DNA of 64,000 nt from Pseudomonadota bacterium (GCA_022360315.1 JAKSDA010000002.1:62001-126000), one strand, 5' to 3'; shown: positions 41,101 through 50,237, numbered from the stretch's first letter. A program made the numbers and translations. The notes: generated from the sequence alone by a model not told the origin.

Positions 41101-43080
41101 GGCGAGGCCGGTATGGTTGCCGGCCGTCGCAGGAATGTCACCCAGATCGAAGAGCTGAGCGAGATGCTCGACCAGATGCGCGATAGCAACGGCGATCAGA
41201 TCGGCTGGCAACTGGCGGTCGCCAAGCTGGCGGCCCAGCTCTTCATGGTCAATTCCATCGATCCGGGCCAGGCGCTCCGCACCACGGATCGGGGATATGC
41301 GCTTCTCGCCATGCTGGAGGACCGGATCGGAGAACCCGAGCGGGCCGATCCGGTCGTGGCAGCTCACCTTCACTTCGCCCGCGCGCGCAGTCCGGCCGCG
41401 CTCGACGATCCGAGCATGATGCTGGTCGAGCTCGAGCAGTGCGCGGCTCGCTTCGCCCAGATCGGCGATCGCCGACAGGCGGCACTGCAGCGCAACAATG
41501 TCGGTTATGCCAAGAGCGAGCTGGGTCTCTTCGAGGAAGCCGAGAGCGACCTTCGCTCGGCCCTGGCCGACGCCGAGCGTCTGTCCCTCGATCTGGCGGT
41601 CAATGCAGTGCGCGAGAGCCTGGCCGTGGTGCTGGCCCGTTCTGGCGATTATTCGCACAGTGCAGCCCATTTGCGCGCGGCCATCGCGGGGTTCGAGGAG
41701 CAGGGAGACGAGCGCCTGGTGGTGTGGTCGATGCTCGAGCTGGCCGGTGTGCTGCTCGCCGCCGGCTATATCAGCGAGGCCGAAAAAGAAGCTCGCAAGG
41801 CGCTGGCGCGGGCGGCCGAGTCGTCGTCGCTTCGGCCGCTCGCCGTGGCCACCGTGGCGCGGGTCGACCTGGCGCGGGGCAAGAGCCAGGACGCGCTGGA
41901 GTGGGCGCGCACCGCGGTCGAGCTTCTCGATGCGCTCGACGCGGTGGAGAGCGGCGAGTCGCTGGTGCGCCTGGTCTACGCCGAGGCGCTCGACGCCTGT
42001 GGCGACCGCAAGGCGGCCAGAGAGGCGATCGCCCTGGCGCGCCACTCGCTGCAGCAGCGGGCCAACAAGATCGGGCAGCCGGAATGGCAAAAGAGCTTTC
42101 TCGAGAACATTCCAGACCACGCGCGGACCATCGAGCTGGCCGAAAGGTGGCATCGAGAGGCGCTCCTGGACCCGGCAGGCGATGGAGTGGCAGTACTGAT
42201 CGACGACGCGAGTTTCGAGCCGGGCTCCGAGCCGGCCCTCGAACAGCCGAGGATTCAGCTCTGTTTGCTGTGCCCCGAGTTTGCAGACGTCGGTGGCCTG
42301 TGCCGCAATCACATCGCTGCGATCAGCCAGTGCGAACATCTCACCAGCGAGCAGATCCTGTCCAGAGAGCCGGTAGAGCCCGAAGCCTGGCTCATCGATC
42401 AATGGGGCGCGACCCACGGGATGAGCCCGGATACCGCGATCGGGCGGTCGCTGGCCGACACCGACATCACCGTGCTCCATCCCTCGGTCTCGTCGCTCCA
42501 CGCCCGTATCCAGCATACCGGCGATACCTGGTACCTGATCGATCTCGACAGTTTAAACGGGTCGTTCCGCAACCGGGAGCGGGTGATCAAGAGCCCTCTT
42601 GCCGACGGTGATCGCATCGCGTTTGGCAATGTGAACTTCTATTTTACCAGCTCGTCGGTCGCCCCGATCACCGGAGTCCTGGGACCTGGTCGCACGATGC
42701 GTCTCAATGAAGAAGAGACCGGCATAACCAAGGTCATCGAGCTCGACGACGGGCGTACGGTGGAGTTCACGCTGCGTATCGACGGCGGCATCGCGCGGGT
42801 GGGCGGCGCGATGATCGAGTTTACCGCGCTCGAATTCGGTTTGCTGCACAGTCTGATCGAGCGCAGAGTGGAGCGCGGTGACCTCGAGCTGGCCTTCATG
42901 AGCTGGCAAGAACTGTCCAAGGTGCTCGCTTTCAAATCGCGCGCTGCAGACAGCGAGAATGTTCGGGAACTCGTCCGGCGGGTTCGCCGCAAGCTCAAAA
43001 AAGCCGGCATTCCCAACTTGATCGAGAGCCGACAGCGAGTCGGCTACCGCCTCGCTCCCGAGGTCAGGGTGATCAGATAA
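38158..43080 (+). CDS. Kinase/cyclase-like/ATPase/TPR/FHA/winged-helix regulator
   Basis: ATG 38158 is chosen since the kinase fold starts at once. The 1640-residue protein has: a Hanks kinase (residues 10-275; GAGGMG loop, Lys41, HRDVKPGN with Asp132, DFG at 152, GTPAYMSPEQ); a degenerate nucleotidyl-cyclase-like domain (about 340-510, LGDGSLIAVLE and CVGVASGRAAMG); a STAND-type ATPase (Walker A TSPAGFGKSR near 533, Walker B ILDDLHWGD near 664); a TPR-like solenoid (about 900-1340); a small CLLC...LCRNH segment that may bind zinc; an FHA domain (about 1427-1500; IGRS, SSLHARI, LNGSF); and a C-terminal winged helix (about 1550-1635; EFTALEFGLLHSL, VRRVRRKLKKAG, RQRVGYRL) of the OmpR type. The ending suggests a kinase that senses, phosphorylates and binds DNA in one chain. 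Targets are unknown. Confidence 0.9.
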   Translation: MKLPAGTIIGDRYVVEALAGAGGMGSVYKAHDRAGRPVAIKVLQLQSVHFERRFAREATLLSQLDDPAIVRYHDSGITSGGQRYLVMEWLDGVGLDVALRETRFTIAQILHLIGRIARAMGVAHERGIVHRDVKPGNIFLVGGVLQAAKLLDFGLAGWADATQGLTVAGTRFGTPAYMSPEQVRGRILEVDARADVFALGCVLFECLTGEPAFAAHDPMAVFCKILMAPVPSAAALCPEVPKGIEALVQLMLDKDPAERPSNGRAVAARIDEIVAGLPETTLALQLQRPVSRVLTDSEQRWANVILAHVTSTSPASSEAHTVPDGASSDLLATEMFVPDERANLDILARLSARMEALGAKCSGLGDGSLIAVLESAEATQAGTAIDQTVNAARCALLIHREFPAVCVGVASGRAAMGEDRLIDDLIDRAVKLVGSAFSGCAGPGTNGPVLRSRVRIDEVTYKLIESRFQTAGDEVGGRILLDEYPFDSALSVLGRSTPFVGRKRELSTLNATIEECVEEGIARLALVTSPAGFGKSRLRYELQQCLGRDHDNLEIWLSHGDPMRAGSPMGIVSEAIRRACAIAESEPAGVRRSRLERRVAQHVPAEHTHRVSVFLGELLRVPAAAEDLQLRAARRDPQLMSDQVRQACLDLFGAQTRAGPLVLILDDLHWGDGASIKLLDAAMAELVEQPLAIVAFGRPEVQERFPGIWTRHNCTVVHLGRLPRRSSEKLARAVLGDKVSQERVAALVARADGNAFYLEELVRNAAAGRWELPDTVQAMVETRLGLLHQEARRVLRAASVFGQRFWLGAVQVLVGDDCAAEAWLYDLVQDEMLNVSPQSRFAGEVEYSFRHSLIRDGAYSMLTDDDRQLGHRLAGEWLEGAGETDGQFIAQHFERGGALDRAIPHFLRAAENALDRSDFNKAIELAQRGIGCGADAADLGAFKRVFIEERIWRGKTADLAELCTETMALLPRGSREWYDVLGEAGMVAGRRRNVTQIEELSEMLDQMRDSNGDQIGWQLAVAKLAAQLFMVNSIDPGQALRTTDRGYALLAMLEDRIGEPERADPVVAAHLHFARARSPAALDDPSMMLVELEQCAARFAQIGDRRQAALQRNNVGYAKSELGLFEEAESDLRSALADAERLSLDLAVNAVRESLAVVLARSGDYSHSAAHLRAAIAGFEEQGDERLVVWSMLELAGVLLAAGYISEAEKEARKALARAAESSSLRPLAVATVARVDLARGKSQDALEWARTAVELLDALDAVESGESLVRLVYAEALDACGDRKAAREAIALARHSLQQRANKIGQPEWQKSFLENIPDHARTIELAERWHREALLDPAGDGVAVLIDDASFEPGSEPALEQPRIQLCLLCPEFADVGGLCRNHIAAISQCEHLTSEQILSREPVEPEAWLIDQWGATHGMSPDTAIGRSLADTDITVLHPSVSSLHARIQHTGDTWYLIDLDSLNGSFRNRERVIKSPLADGDRIAFGNVNFYFTSSSVAPITGVLGPGRTMRLNEEETGITKVIELDDGRTVEFTLRIDGGIARVGGAMIEFTALEFGLLHSLIERRVERGDLELAFMSWQELSKVLAFKSRAADSENVRELVRRVRRKLKKAGIPNLIESRQRVGYRLAPEVRVIR

Positions 43081-43271
43081 TTCGCCCGCAGGAACTGCGC
43101 CAGGGCGGTTGCGGCACGAAAAAATTGCACGGCCAGCGGCCGGCGATGCATCGATCAGTGTCCGGCGGTTTCTGGCCCATCCGATCGAATAGCCGGGACG
43201 TCCGGCCGCTCCGCGTGAACTCCGCTTCGCATCCCTTGCCGGGACATCCGGCCGGCCGAGAGCGGCAACCG

Positions 43272-44771
43272 TCAACTCGCCGGATCGCCGGGCAGCCGGC
43301 GATCCAGCGGCGGGTAACGGGGCAGAGTTACCTCGAACACCGCGCCGTTGTCCGAGTATGCGCGAATGTCGCCCCCGTGCTGGGTGATCAGACTGTGACA
43401 GATGGCCATGCCGAGACCAGTGCCCTGTTCTTTGGTGCTGAAAAAGGGCTCGAAGAGCCGGGTGAGGACGTCGTCCGCAATTCCGGGGCCGTTGTCGCGC
43501 ACCCGTACCAGAGCACCGGTCCCGTCGGCTGCGACTTCGACTGTGATTCTGCCAGTGGCATCGAGGGCTTCGATCGCATTGCGCAAAAGGTTGAGGATGA
43601 CCTGTTGCATCTTGCCCCGGTCCACGGCCACGATGACCGGCCGGTCGGGGGTGGCCAGTTCGATGTGCACACCGCTTGCCGAAGCGGCCGGGCGCTGGAG
43701 TTCGACGGCATTGCGCACCAGTTCTACCACGTCGCACTCCTCGACATCGAGCACCGAGGGTCGGGCAAAATCGAGGAACTCTCGGACCAGCTGGGACAGT
43801 CGAGTGATCTCGTTGCGCACCAGAGCGATCGGTTCGAGCAGTTTGGGGTCGTAATGGTTTTTGTGCAGGCGACGGTCGAGTAGCTGCAGTTGCAGAAGCG
43901 CCGAGTTGAGTGGATTGCGGATCTCGTGGGCCAGCCCGGCTGCCATGGTGCCCACCGCGGCGAGGCGTTCGGCCAGCCGGGTGCGGTCTTCGAGCTCCTT
44001 GACCTCGGTGACATCGAGGCCCGAGGCGTAGACCAGTACAGTGCCGTCGGCGTGCTCGAGAGCCGAGGACTGCCAGCGGATCATCCGCACCCGCTTGCCA
44101 TCGGCGCTCATCACGCGGTTTTCGAGGGTCACTCGGCGTTCGCCCGTGGCGATCCGGGCAAAGACGCTGCTCACCGACGAGCGTTCGGCGTCGGGCACAA
44201 AGGTCTCGATCCAGGGCATGCCGACCATTTCATCGGGGCTCAACCCGGTCACGTTGGACACGGCCGGGTTGGCCTGGACGACCCGGCCGTGCTGGTCGAG
44301 CACCAAAAGCAGCGCCTGCACGGTGTCGACCAGCGTGCGCAGACTGGTTTCGCGTTCGGCGATCGCTTGACTCAGCGCCTTGGCCCGGCGACTGGAACCG
44401 ACCTGGCGCCAGGCGCGCTCGACACTGGCGATGAGCTCGTTGACCCGAAATGGCTTGATGATGTAGTCGTAGGCCCCGCCCTTGACCGCTTCGACCGCGT
44501 CGTGAATGGTCGCGTTGCCGGTCACCAGCAAGATCTCGTGCATGCCGTCGTTGGCCGACTTGAGCTCGCGCAGAAGGTCGAGTCCGGTCGAGTCGGGCAG
44601 CCGGACGTCGATGAGGGCAATATCGAATCCGTCTTTGGCAGCGATCCGGGCCTGGTTGCCCGTGCTGGCGACCGCCACCTGGCCGCCGTGATCCTCGAGG
44701 ATCTCGGTGACGTTCTCGGCCAGGTGGATATTGTCCTCGACCAGGAGAATGCGCGCATCGGTCAGCGGCAT
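43272..44771 (-). CDS. Receiver-PAS-histidine kinase
   Basis: The 499-residue cytoplasmic protein begins with a receiver domain (ILLVEDN, phospho-acceptor Asp55 in ALIDVRLPD, KPFR), then a PAS domain (about residues 143-265), a HisKA dimerisation domain with His282 in GLAHEIRNP, and a HATPase domain (about 385-490; NLLRNAIEA, DNGPGI, GTGLGM). There is no membrane segment. Its start overlaps the end of the double-receiver gene by 10 bases, so the three signalling genes form one transcript. The receiver at the N-terminus suggests that it takes a phosphoryl group from the upstream kinase and passes a signal on. Confidence 0.9.
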   Translation of the reverse strand: MPLTDARILLVEDNIHLAENVTEILEDHGGQVAVASTGNQARIAAKDGFDIALIDVRLPDSTGLDLLRELKSANDGMHEILLVTGNATIHDAVEAVKGGAYDYIIKPFRVNELIASVERAWRQVGSSRRAKALSQAIAERETSLRTLVDTVQALLLVLDQHGRVVQANPAVSNVTGLSPDEMVGMPWIETFVPDAERSSVSSVFARIATGERRVTLENRVMSADGKRVRMIRWQSSALEHADGTVLVYASGLDVTEVKELEDRTRLAERLAAVGTMAAGLAHEIRNPLNSALLQLQLLDRRLHKNHYDPKLLEPIALVRNEITRLSQLVREFLDFARPSVLDVEECDVVELVRNAVELQRPAASASGVHIELATPDRPVIVAVDRGKMQQVILNLLRNAIEALDATGRITVEVAADGTGALVRVRDNGPGIADDVLTRLFEPFFSTKEQGTGLGMAICHSLITQHGGDIRAYSDNGAVFEVTLPRYPPLDRRLPGDPAS

Positions 44772-45514
44772 GGCAACTCGATGTTTTCTCGCACGAGGTC
44801 CAGGAGTGCCCGCGGAGAAAACGGCTTTATGAGCAGGTGTATCTGCTCGGAGTCGACGATCGCGCTGAGCTCACTGCCCAGATCGTCGGCGAATCCGGTG
44901 ATATAAATCAATGCGGTCTGATCCCCGCAGCGTTTTTGCAATCGACTTCCGAAGTCGAGACCACAGCCGTCGGGCAGGCGAGCATCGATGATGGCGACGC
45001 GGAACTGGATCTCGGCGATCAGGCGTTCCGCAGTGGCGACGTCGCTCGCCATGTGAGGTATCACGCCGGCGATGTCGAGAAGCGCCTCGCTCAAATTGCC
45101 CAGCAGATCGGGATCGTCCTCGACCACAAGCACCGGCGCATTGGGCTCGGTGATCCGCTGGACCAGACCGAGCATCCGGTCCACGTCGAGCGGCTTGGTC
45201 AAAACGTCCAGCGCCCCGGCACTCACTGCTGCGGACAGCGTTTCATCACTCGAAAAGGCGGTCATCACCACCACGGGCAGGTTGGGCCAGCGCTGATGAA
45301 TGGTTTTTACGACTTCGACGCCATCCATGCCGGGCATGCGGATATCGGTGATGATCAGACCGTATTGGCTTTTTTCGATCAGATTCAATGCAGATCGGCC
45401 ATCGTATGCGACGTCGGCCACGACATTCTCACCCTCGATGATCTCCTTGACATTTTCGGCCAGGTCGCGATTGTCGTCGATGACCAGGACTGCATTGTAT
45501 CGATTTGTGGTCAC
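44762..45514 (-). CDS. Double receiver-domain response regulator
   Basis: The 250-residue protein consists of two receiver domains: residues 8-122 with Asp57 in IITDIRMPG and Lys in TKPLD, and residues 127-245 with Asp177 in IIDARLPDG and Lys in IKPFS. There is no output domain, so it acts by protein contacts or as a phosphate relay. It starts with GTG sharing bases with the stop of the globin-kinase gene (GTGA) and overlaps the next gene by 10 bases. It is the middle gene of a three-gene signalling unit. Confidence 0.9.
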   Translation of the reverse strand: MTTNRYNAVLVIDDNRDLAENVKEIIEGENVVADVAYDGRSALNLIEKSQYGLIITDIRMPGMDGVEVVKTIHQRWPNLPVVVMTAFSSDETLSAAVSAGALDVLTKPLDVDRMLGLVQRITEPNAPVLVVEDDPDLLGNLSEALLDIAGVIPHMASDVATAERLIAEIQFRVAIIDARLPDGCGLDFGSRLQKRCGDQTALIYITGFADDLGSELSAIVDSEQIHLLIKPFSPRALLDLVRENIELPCR

Positions 45515-46662
45515 GATATCGTACCGCCATGGTAGTTGGGAATGCGCATCCGGACCGCGGCGCCGCCGTCGGCACGATTGAGCGCCTCGACAGTTCCGCC
45601 GTGCCGCTCGGTGACTCCTTTGACCAGAGCAAGGCCGAGCCCAGTGCCGGTCTGTCGCGTGGTGACCAGGGGTTCGAATACTCTGGCGATGGTTTCGGCG
45701 TCAAATCCCGGGCCGTTGTCGGCCACTTCGATGATCACCTGGCTCGCTTCGCTGGTCGCCGATACCCAGATATCGCCCGCAAGGTCGCCAAACGCCTGCA
45801 CCGCATTGCTGAGCAGATTGATCAACGCCTGGCGGAGCAGGGCCGCATCGGCATTGAGCGCCAGGCCCGGTTCGGCCGAGAAATGCAGCGACAGGTTCGG
45901 GGGTGGAGCCAGATCCTGCACCGCCTGGCGGTAGATCATTTCGAAGTCGACGGGATCGCGGCGCGGCGGCTGATTGCGGGCCAATTCAAGCAAATTGCTG
46001 ATGATGCTCTCGCAGTTTTCGATCTGCACATCGATGCGATCGAGATGCCGCCCGACTCGTTCGTCGTATCCGGCCCGTTTGCGCAAAATATACAGGGACG
46101 ACTGCATCACACTGAGCGGATTGCGCAGATCATGGCCAATGCTGGCCGCGATCTGCCCGATCGTGGCCAGTCGTTCACTGCGGCGCATTCGGTCCTCGGA
46201 GTCTTCGCGATAGGTCTGCAGCATGATCGCCAATTCGAGGTCGAACAGCTTGTCCAGCGCATCGTGGGTGGCCCGCTCGCGGTCCACTTCGCCCCCGCAT
46301 TGCTCGCGGATGAACTGGTGAAAATCGAGGCGCAGGACGTTCATCGCGGTGAACATGTACTGCTGGGGCAGGGCAATGCGCACGTGGACCCGGCCAATGC
46401 GGCATCGGCGCTGGTAGAACTCCTCGTCATGAGGCCCCTTCAGGCCAGTGCGCATCCAGTCGATCAGTGTTTGTTTGAGTCGCTTGACTTGACCCGGACC
46501 TTCGAGAACGGTGTCGGCGTCGGGATGCCGTGTGATGCACTCGTAGAAATGGTCGGCAAAGCGCTGGTACACCGGCTCCGCGACCTCGGCCAGCTGGTGT
46601 AGGTAGTGGCCGTCGACCGAGGAAAAGCCGACATAGTCTTTGATATTCTCGAAATAGGTCAT
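45511..46662 (-). CDS. Globin-coupled sensor histidine kinase
   Basis: The chosen start ATG 46662 gives 383 residues; ATG 46689 would add 9. The first about 155 residues are a protoglobin-type sensor: a YVGFSSVDG segment, and RIGRVHVRIALPQQY, which fits the conserved proximal-His motif of globin-coupled sensors (His93). The second half is a histidine kinase with His177 in ASIGHDLRNP and a HATPase domain (NLLSNAVQAFG, DNGPGFD, GTGLGL). It should bind haem and sense oxygen, NO or redox state, then phosphorylate partners. The overlap with the double-receiver gene marks the likely first partner. Confidence 0.88.
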   Translation of the reverse strand: MTYFENIKDYVGFSSVDGHYLHQLAEVAEPVYQRFADHFYECITRHPDADTVLEGPGQVKRLKQTLIDWMRTGLKGPHDEEFYQRRCRIGRVHVRIALPQQYMFTAMNVLRLDFHQFIREQCGGEVDRERATHDALDKLFDLELAIMLQTYREDSEDRMRRSERLATIGQIAASIGHDLRNPLSVMQSSLYILRKRAGYDERVGRHLDRIDVQIENCESIISNLLELARNQPPRRDPVDFEMIYRQAVQDLAPPPNLSLHFSAEPGLALNADAALLRQALINLLSNAVQAFGDLAGDIWVSATSEASQVIIEVADNGPGFDAETIARVFEPLVTTRQTGTGLGLALVKGVTERHGGTVEALNRADGGAAVRMRIPNYHGGTIS

Positions 46663-47118
46663 CGAGTGGTCATTAACTGCAGAGAGCATACCAGCTTTGG
46701 CGAATCGGCCTGTCCGGCGACCGACACTCCCCGCGCGTTCACCGCAGCGCGGTGCCCGATGAGGTGCCACGGCGTCAGCCCGGGATCGGCCTGACAGCGA
46801 TCCGGAAGCGAGCTGACAGAGTGGCGACGCCGAGAAGGGCCGTTCGAGATGCTGGGTGGTGGGGCGTGCTGTACGGCGTGGCGAGACAGGGCCGGGTGAT
46901 GCCGAACGGCCGGAGCCAGCGCGCCGCGATTCACGCAAAAAATGCGGACAGCGGACGCTGGCCCGAAACCAGCCGGTTTGGTGCTGCCACGGAGCAGCCC
47001 TGTGGTCCGGGCAGAGCTTCTTTTGCGGGCCGAAAAATCGCAGCGAGATCGCCTAAAGCAGCGCGATCTCGGCCCCATGCGGTGGCCACCCTGGCTCCGG
47101 GTGTGATACTCATCGCGT
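46663..47118. other. Divergent intergenic region upstream of the transhydrogenase
   Basis: The 456 bases lie between the minus-strand signalling operon and the plus-strand pnt genes. No gene is apparent. CGAGATCGC (47044-47052) and GCGATCTCG (47063-47071) form a 9-bp hairpin with a 10-base loop about 48 bases before the pntAA start, possibly a regulatory site. Confidence 0.5.
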
Positions 47119-48315
47119 GTGCTTACGGTCTTTGTGCCCAAAGAGCGCGCCGGGGGAGAGACCCGCGTGGCCATCACTCCGGCGGCGGTCAAGTCGCTTG
47201 TAAAACGCAATATCCAAGTCCGCATCGAGGCTGGTGCGGGCAGGGGTGCTCATTGTGTCGACGCCGACTACGAGGGGGCCGGCGCCGGGCTGGTCGCTGA
47301 CGGTGACATCGATGCGGCCTGGTCCGAGGCCGACATGGTACTCAAGGTCGACTCGCCGAGTTTGGATGAGGTGGCGAAACTGCGCGAGGGCGCGGTGCTC
47401 ATCTCGTTTCTCGACCCCTATCGAAATCACGACCTGGTGGCATTGCTGCGGGATCGCAAGGTCAGCTCGCTGGCCATGGAATTGATCCCGCGCATCAGTC
47501 GGGCGCAGAGCATGGATGCTCTGTCGTCGCAGGCGTCGATTGCCGGCTACAAGGCGGCCCTGCTGGTCGCTGCCAACCTCGACAAGTACTGTCCGCTTCT
47601 GATGACAGCGGCGGGCACGATCAAGCCGGCGCGCGTTGTGGTCATGGGTGCGGGCGTGGCCGGATTGCAGGCCGTGGCCACGGCCAAGCGTCTCGGTGCT
47701 ATTGTCGAGGTATCGGACATTCGGCCGGCAGTCAAAGAAGAGGTCGAGTCGCTCGGCGGCACCTTTATCGAGCTGCCCATGAAGGAGAGCGGAGAAGGGG
47801 AGGGCGGGTATGCCCGCCAGGTGAGCGGCGATTTCTTGAAGAAACAGCAGGCCATCGTGGCCGAGCATGTGCGGCAGGCCGATGCGGTCATCACCACAGC
47901 ATTGGTTCCGGGCAAGCCTGCGCCCAGGCTGGTGACCGAACAGATGGTCAAGGACATGCGCGAAGGCGCGGTTATTGTCGATCTTGCCGTGGCCCAGGGC
48001 GGCAACTGCGAGCTGTCGGAAAAGGACCAGGAAGTGGTCCGCCACGGTGTTCTCATCATCGGCCCGTCCAATTTGCCGGCCACCATGCCGCTCGATGCCA
48101 GTACTGTGTACGGGCGCAATCTGGTTGCTCTGGTTCAGCTCTTGGTCGACAAGGAAGGCCAGCTCACCATCGATCTCGACGACGAGGTGATTGCCGGTGC
48201 GCTGCTCACCCATGACGGCACGGTGCACCACAAGCCCACGGCCGAGGCCATGGGCGAGGGCGACGCAACTGGCCAGGGGGTTGGAGAAGAGTCCGGAAAA
48301 GAGGCCGGAGCATGA
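47119..48315 (+). CDS. pntAA: NAD(P) transhydrogenase alpha subunit, NAD-binding part
   Basis: The 398-residue protein starts at GTG 47119. It resembles the alanine-dehydrogenase/PntA NAD(H)-binding component: FVPKERAGGETRVAITP at the start, VVMGAGVAGLQAVATAKRLGA (Rossmann fold, near residue 178), and a VIVDLAVAQGGNCE segment. It is the separate alpha-1 form found in Rhodospirillum-like three-subunit transhydrogenases, with a Glu/Gly/Thr-rich tail. With pntAB and pntB it moves hydride from NADH to NADP+ using the proton gradient. The next gene starts about 125 bases later. Confidence 0.93.
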   Translation: MLTVFVPKERAGGETRVAITPAAVKSLVKRNIQVRIEAGAGRGAHCVDADYEGAGAGLVADGDIDAAWSEADMVLKVDSPSLDEVAKLREGAVLISFLDPYRNHDLVALLRDRKVSSLAMELIPRISRAQSMDALSSQASIAGYKAALLVAANLDKYCPLLMTAAGTIKPARVVVMGAGVAGLQAVATAKRLGAIVEVSDIRPAVKEEVESLGGTFIELPMKESGEGEGGYARQVSGDFLKKQQAIVAEHVRQADAVITTALVPGKPAPRLVTEQMVKDMREGAVIVDLAVAQGGNCELSEKDQEVVRHGVLIIGPSNLPATMPLDASTVYGRNLVALVQLLVDKEGQLTIDLDDEVIAGALLTHDGTVHHKPTAEAMGEGDATGQGVGEESGKEAGA

Positions 48316-48439
48316 CGACATGCTGGAGGGTGTTAAGACGCTGACGCCTGTGGCCGGTGCGGACAACGCGTAGACCGGCTCTGCGCCGGCAGACCTGGCG
48401 TCCGCGCGGCACAACCTGCAACGAATCGCGAGGCAACTC

Positions 48440-48730
48440 ATGGTTATAGGAGCTCTAGTAATCAGCCTGTACATCTTTGTACTGGCCATGTTTGTCGGTT
48501 TCGAGGTCATCACCAAAGTGCCGCCGACTCTGCACACGCCGCTGATGAGCGGAGCCAATGCCATCAGTGGTATCACCATCGTCGGCGCGCTGACCGTGGC
48601 CGTTTACGGCGAACTCACTGCGGCCACGGCGCTCGGTGGACTGGCAGTCCTGTTTGCGACCATCAACGTGGTGGGTGGTTTTTTGGTCACTGACCGCATG
48701 CTTCGCATGTTCGGAAGAAGAGATCGATGA
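48440..48730 (+). CDS. pntAB: NAD(P) transhydrogenase alpha subunit, membrane part
   Basis: The 96-residue protein has three hydrophobic segments and the motif VPPTLHTPLMSGANAISGI, which is diagnostic for the alpha-2 membrane subunit of split transhydrogenases. Its TGA stop overlaps the ATG of pntB (ATGA), so the two are translated as a pair. Together with the pntB membrane helices it forms the proton channel. Confidence 0.93.
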   Translation: MVIGALVISLYIFVLAMFVGFEVITKVPPTLHTPLMSGANAISGITIVGALTVAVYGELTAATALGGLAVLFATINVVGGFLVTDRMLRMFGRRDR

Positions 48731-50196
48731 CGGCGAACGAGTTTCTGGGCCAGGGTGCCTATTACATCTATCTGATCTCGGCAGTCCTGTTCATTTTTGG
48801 GCTCAAGCAGCTGTCGCGGGTGAGGACTGCGCGTCGTGGCAATAATCTGGCCGCATTTGCCATGCTCCTGGCCGTGATCGGCACACTGCTCGAGCTCAAG
48901 TTTGCCAAGGGGCTGGATATCGATTTTCGCTGGATTCTGGCCGGTGCTATTGTCGGCGGTGTGATCGGTATAGTGGCTGCGTTGCGCGTGGCCATGACCT
49001 CCATGCCCGAGATGGTCGCACTGTTCAACGGGTCTGGCGGACTGGCCTCGGCTCTGGTCGCCGCCGCGGTGGTGTGGGATCAGCTGATCCTGAAAGACGG
49101 CCTGGCGCCGGCCAGCGCGGCGAGCAATCTGGGCGACGGCGGCATCACCGAAGCGGTGAGTATCGTTCTGTCGGTTCTGATCGGCGCAGTCACGCTCACC
49201 GGCAGTGTGGTGGCATTTCTCAAGCTACAGGGTCGGCTCAAAAAAGGCGCGCCGATCATTCTGCCTGGCCGCCATGTCATCAGCCTTTTATTGATCGTCG
49301 GAGCCGCGGCGTCGGGCATTTATTTTGGCTTTGTCGGTGAGACGGCCGACGCCTATGCCACTGGCACCATTGTTCTGGCCCTGGTCGCCTCGATCTTGGG
49401 GGTTCTTCTGGTCATTCCGATCGGCGGGGCCGACATGCCGGTGGTGGTGTCGTTGCTAAACTCGTACTCGGGACTGGCCGCCTGTGCGGCTGGATTTGTC
49501 ATCAACAATCCCCTGCTCATCATTGCCGGATCCATGGTTGGAGCGGCCGGATTGATTCTGACCAACATCATGTGCGTGGCCATGAATCGGTCGCTGCTCA
49601 ACGTGCTGGTCGGCGGGTTTGGAGTCGCCGAGGGGGCGTCTGCCGATCACGGCGAGTACGAGGGAGTCACCTCGTGCGACGCCGAAGAGGCGGCCATGGT
49701 ATTGGAGAGCGCCCGTTCGGTCATCGTGGTACCGGGCTATGGTCTGGCCGTGGCCCAGGCCCAGCACGTGGTTCGCGAGCTGGCCGACTTGCTGGAAGCG
49801 CGCGGTACCAAGGTCCAGTACGCCATCCACCCCGTGGCCGGCCGCATGCCCGGCCATATGAATGTTCTTCTGGCCGAGGCCAATGTGCCCTATGACCAGC
49901 TGGTCGAAATGGACGCGATCAATCCCGAATTTCGCGATACCGACGTGGCCATCGTGTTGGGCGCCAACGACGTGGTCAATCCAGCGGCCAACAACGACCC
50001 CAAATCGCCCATTGCCGGCATGCCGATTCTGGATGTGGAGCACGCGCGAACCGTCTTTGTCATCAAGCGCAGTTTGAGTCCCGGCTATGCCGGTATCAAA
50101 AACGAGTTATTCGAGCGCGACAACACGATGATGATCTTTGGCGACGCCAAAAAAGTCCTCAACGGGTTGGTCAACGAGTTCAAAGAGCTGAGCTGA
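48727..50196 (+). CDS. pntB: NAD(P) transhydrogenase beta subunit
   Basis: The 489-residue protein has about eight or nine membrane segments in the first 300 residues (FNGSGGLASAL and a conserved LLNSYSGLAA motif) and a C-terminal NADP(H)-binding domain (about 310-489) with VVPGYGLAVAQAQ, HPVAGRMPGHMNVLLAEA and VVNPAANNDP. This is the full PntB. It ends 41 bases before the convergent tmk stop. Confidence 0.95.
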   Translation: MTANEFLGQGAYYIYLISAVLFIFGLKQLSRVRTARRGNNLAAFAMLLAVIGTLLELKFAKGLDIDFRWILAGAIVGGVIGIVAALRVAMTSMPEMVALFNGSGGLASALVAAAVVWDQLILKDGLAPASAASNLGDGGITEAVSIVLSVLIGAVTLTGSVVAFLKLQGRLKKGAPIILPGRHVISLLLIVGAAASGIYFGFVGETADAYATGTIVLALVASILGVLLVIPIGGADMPVVVSLLNSYSGLAACAAGFVINNPLLIIAGSMVGAAGLILTNIMCVAMNRSLLNVLVGGFGVAEGASADHGEYEGVTSCDAEEAAMVLESARSVIVVPGYGLAVAQAQHVVRELADLLEARGTKVQYAIHPVAGRMPGHMNVLLAEANVPYDQLVEMDAINPEFRDTDVAIVLGANDVVNPAANNDPKSPIAGMPILDVEHARTVFVIKRSLSPGYAGIKNELFERDNTMMIFGDAKKVLNGLVNEFKELS

Positions 50197-50237
50197 ACCG
50201 CAGCGCGCGGCCGGTATTGTGTATTCAGATGTCTGAT

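Noticed and set aside
39505..42516. 1003-residue open frame on the minus strand opposite the large kinase
   Set aside because: Shadow of the GC-rich kinase gene: no start context, no family motif, His/Arg/Gln-rich composition.
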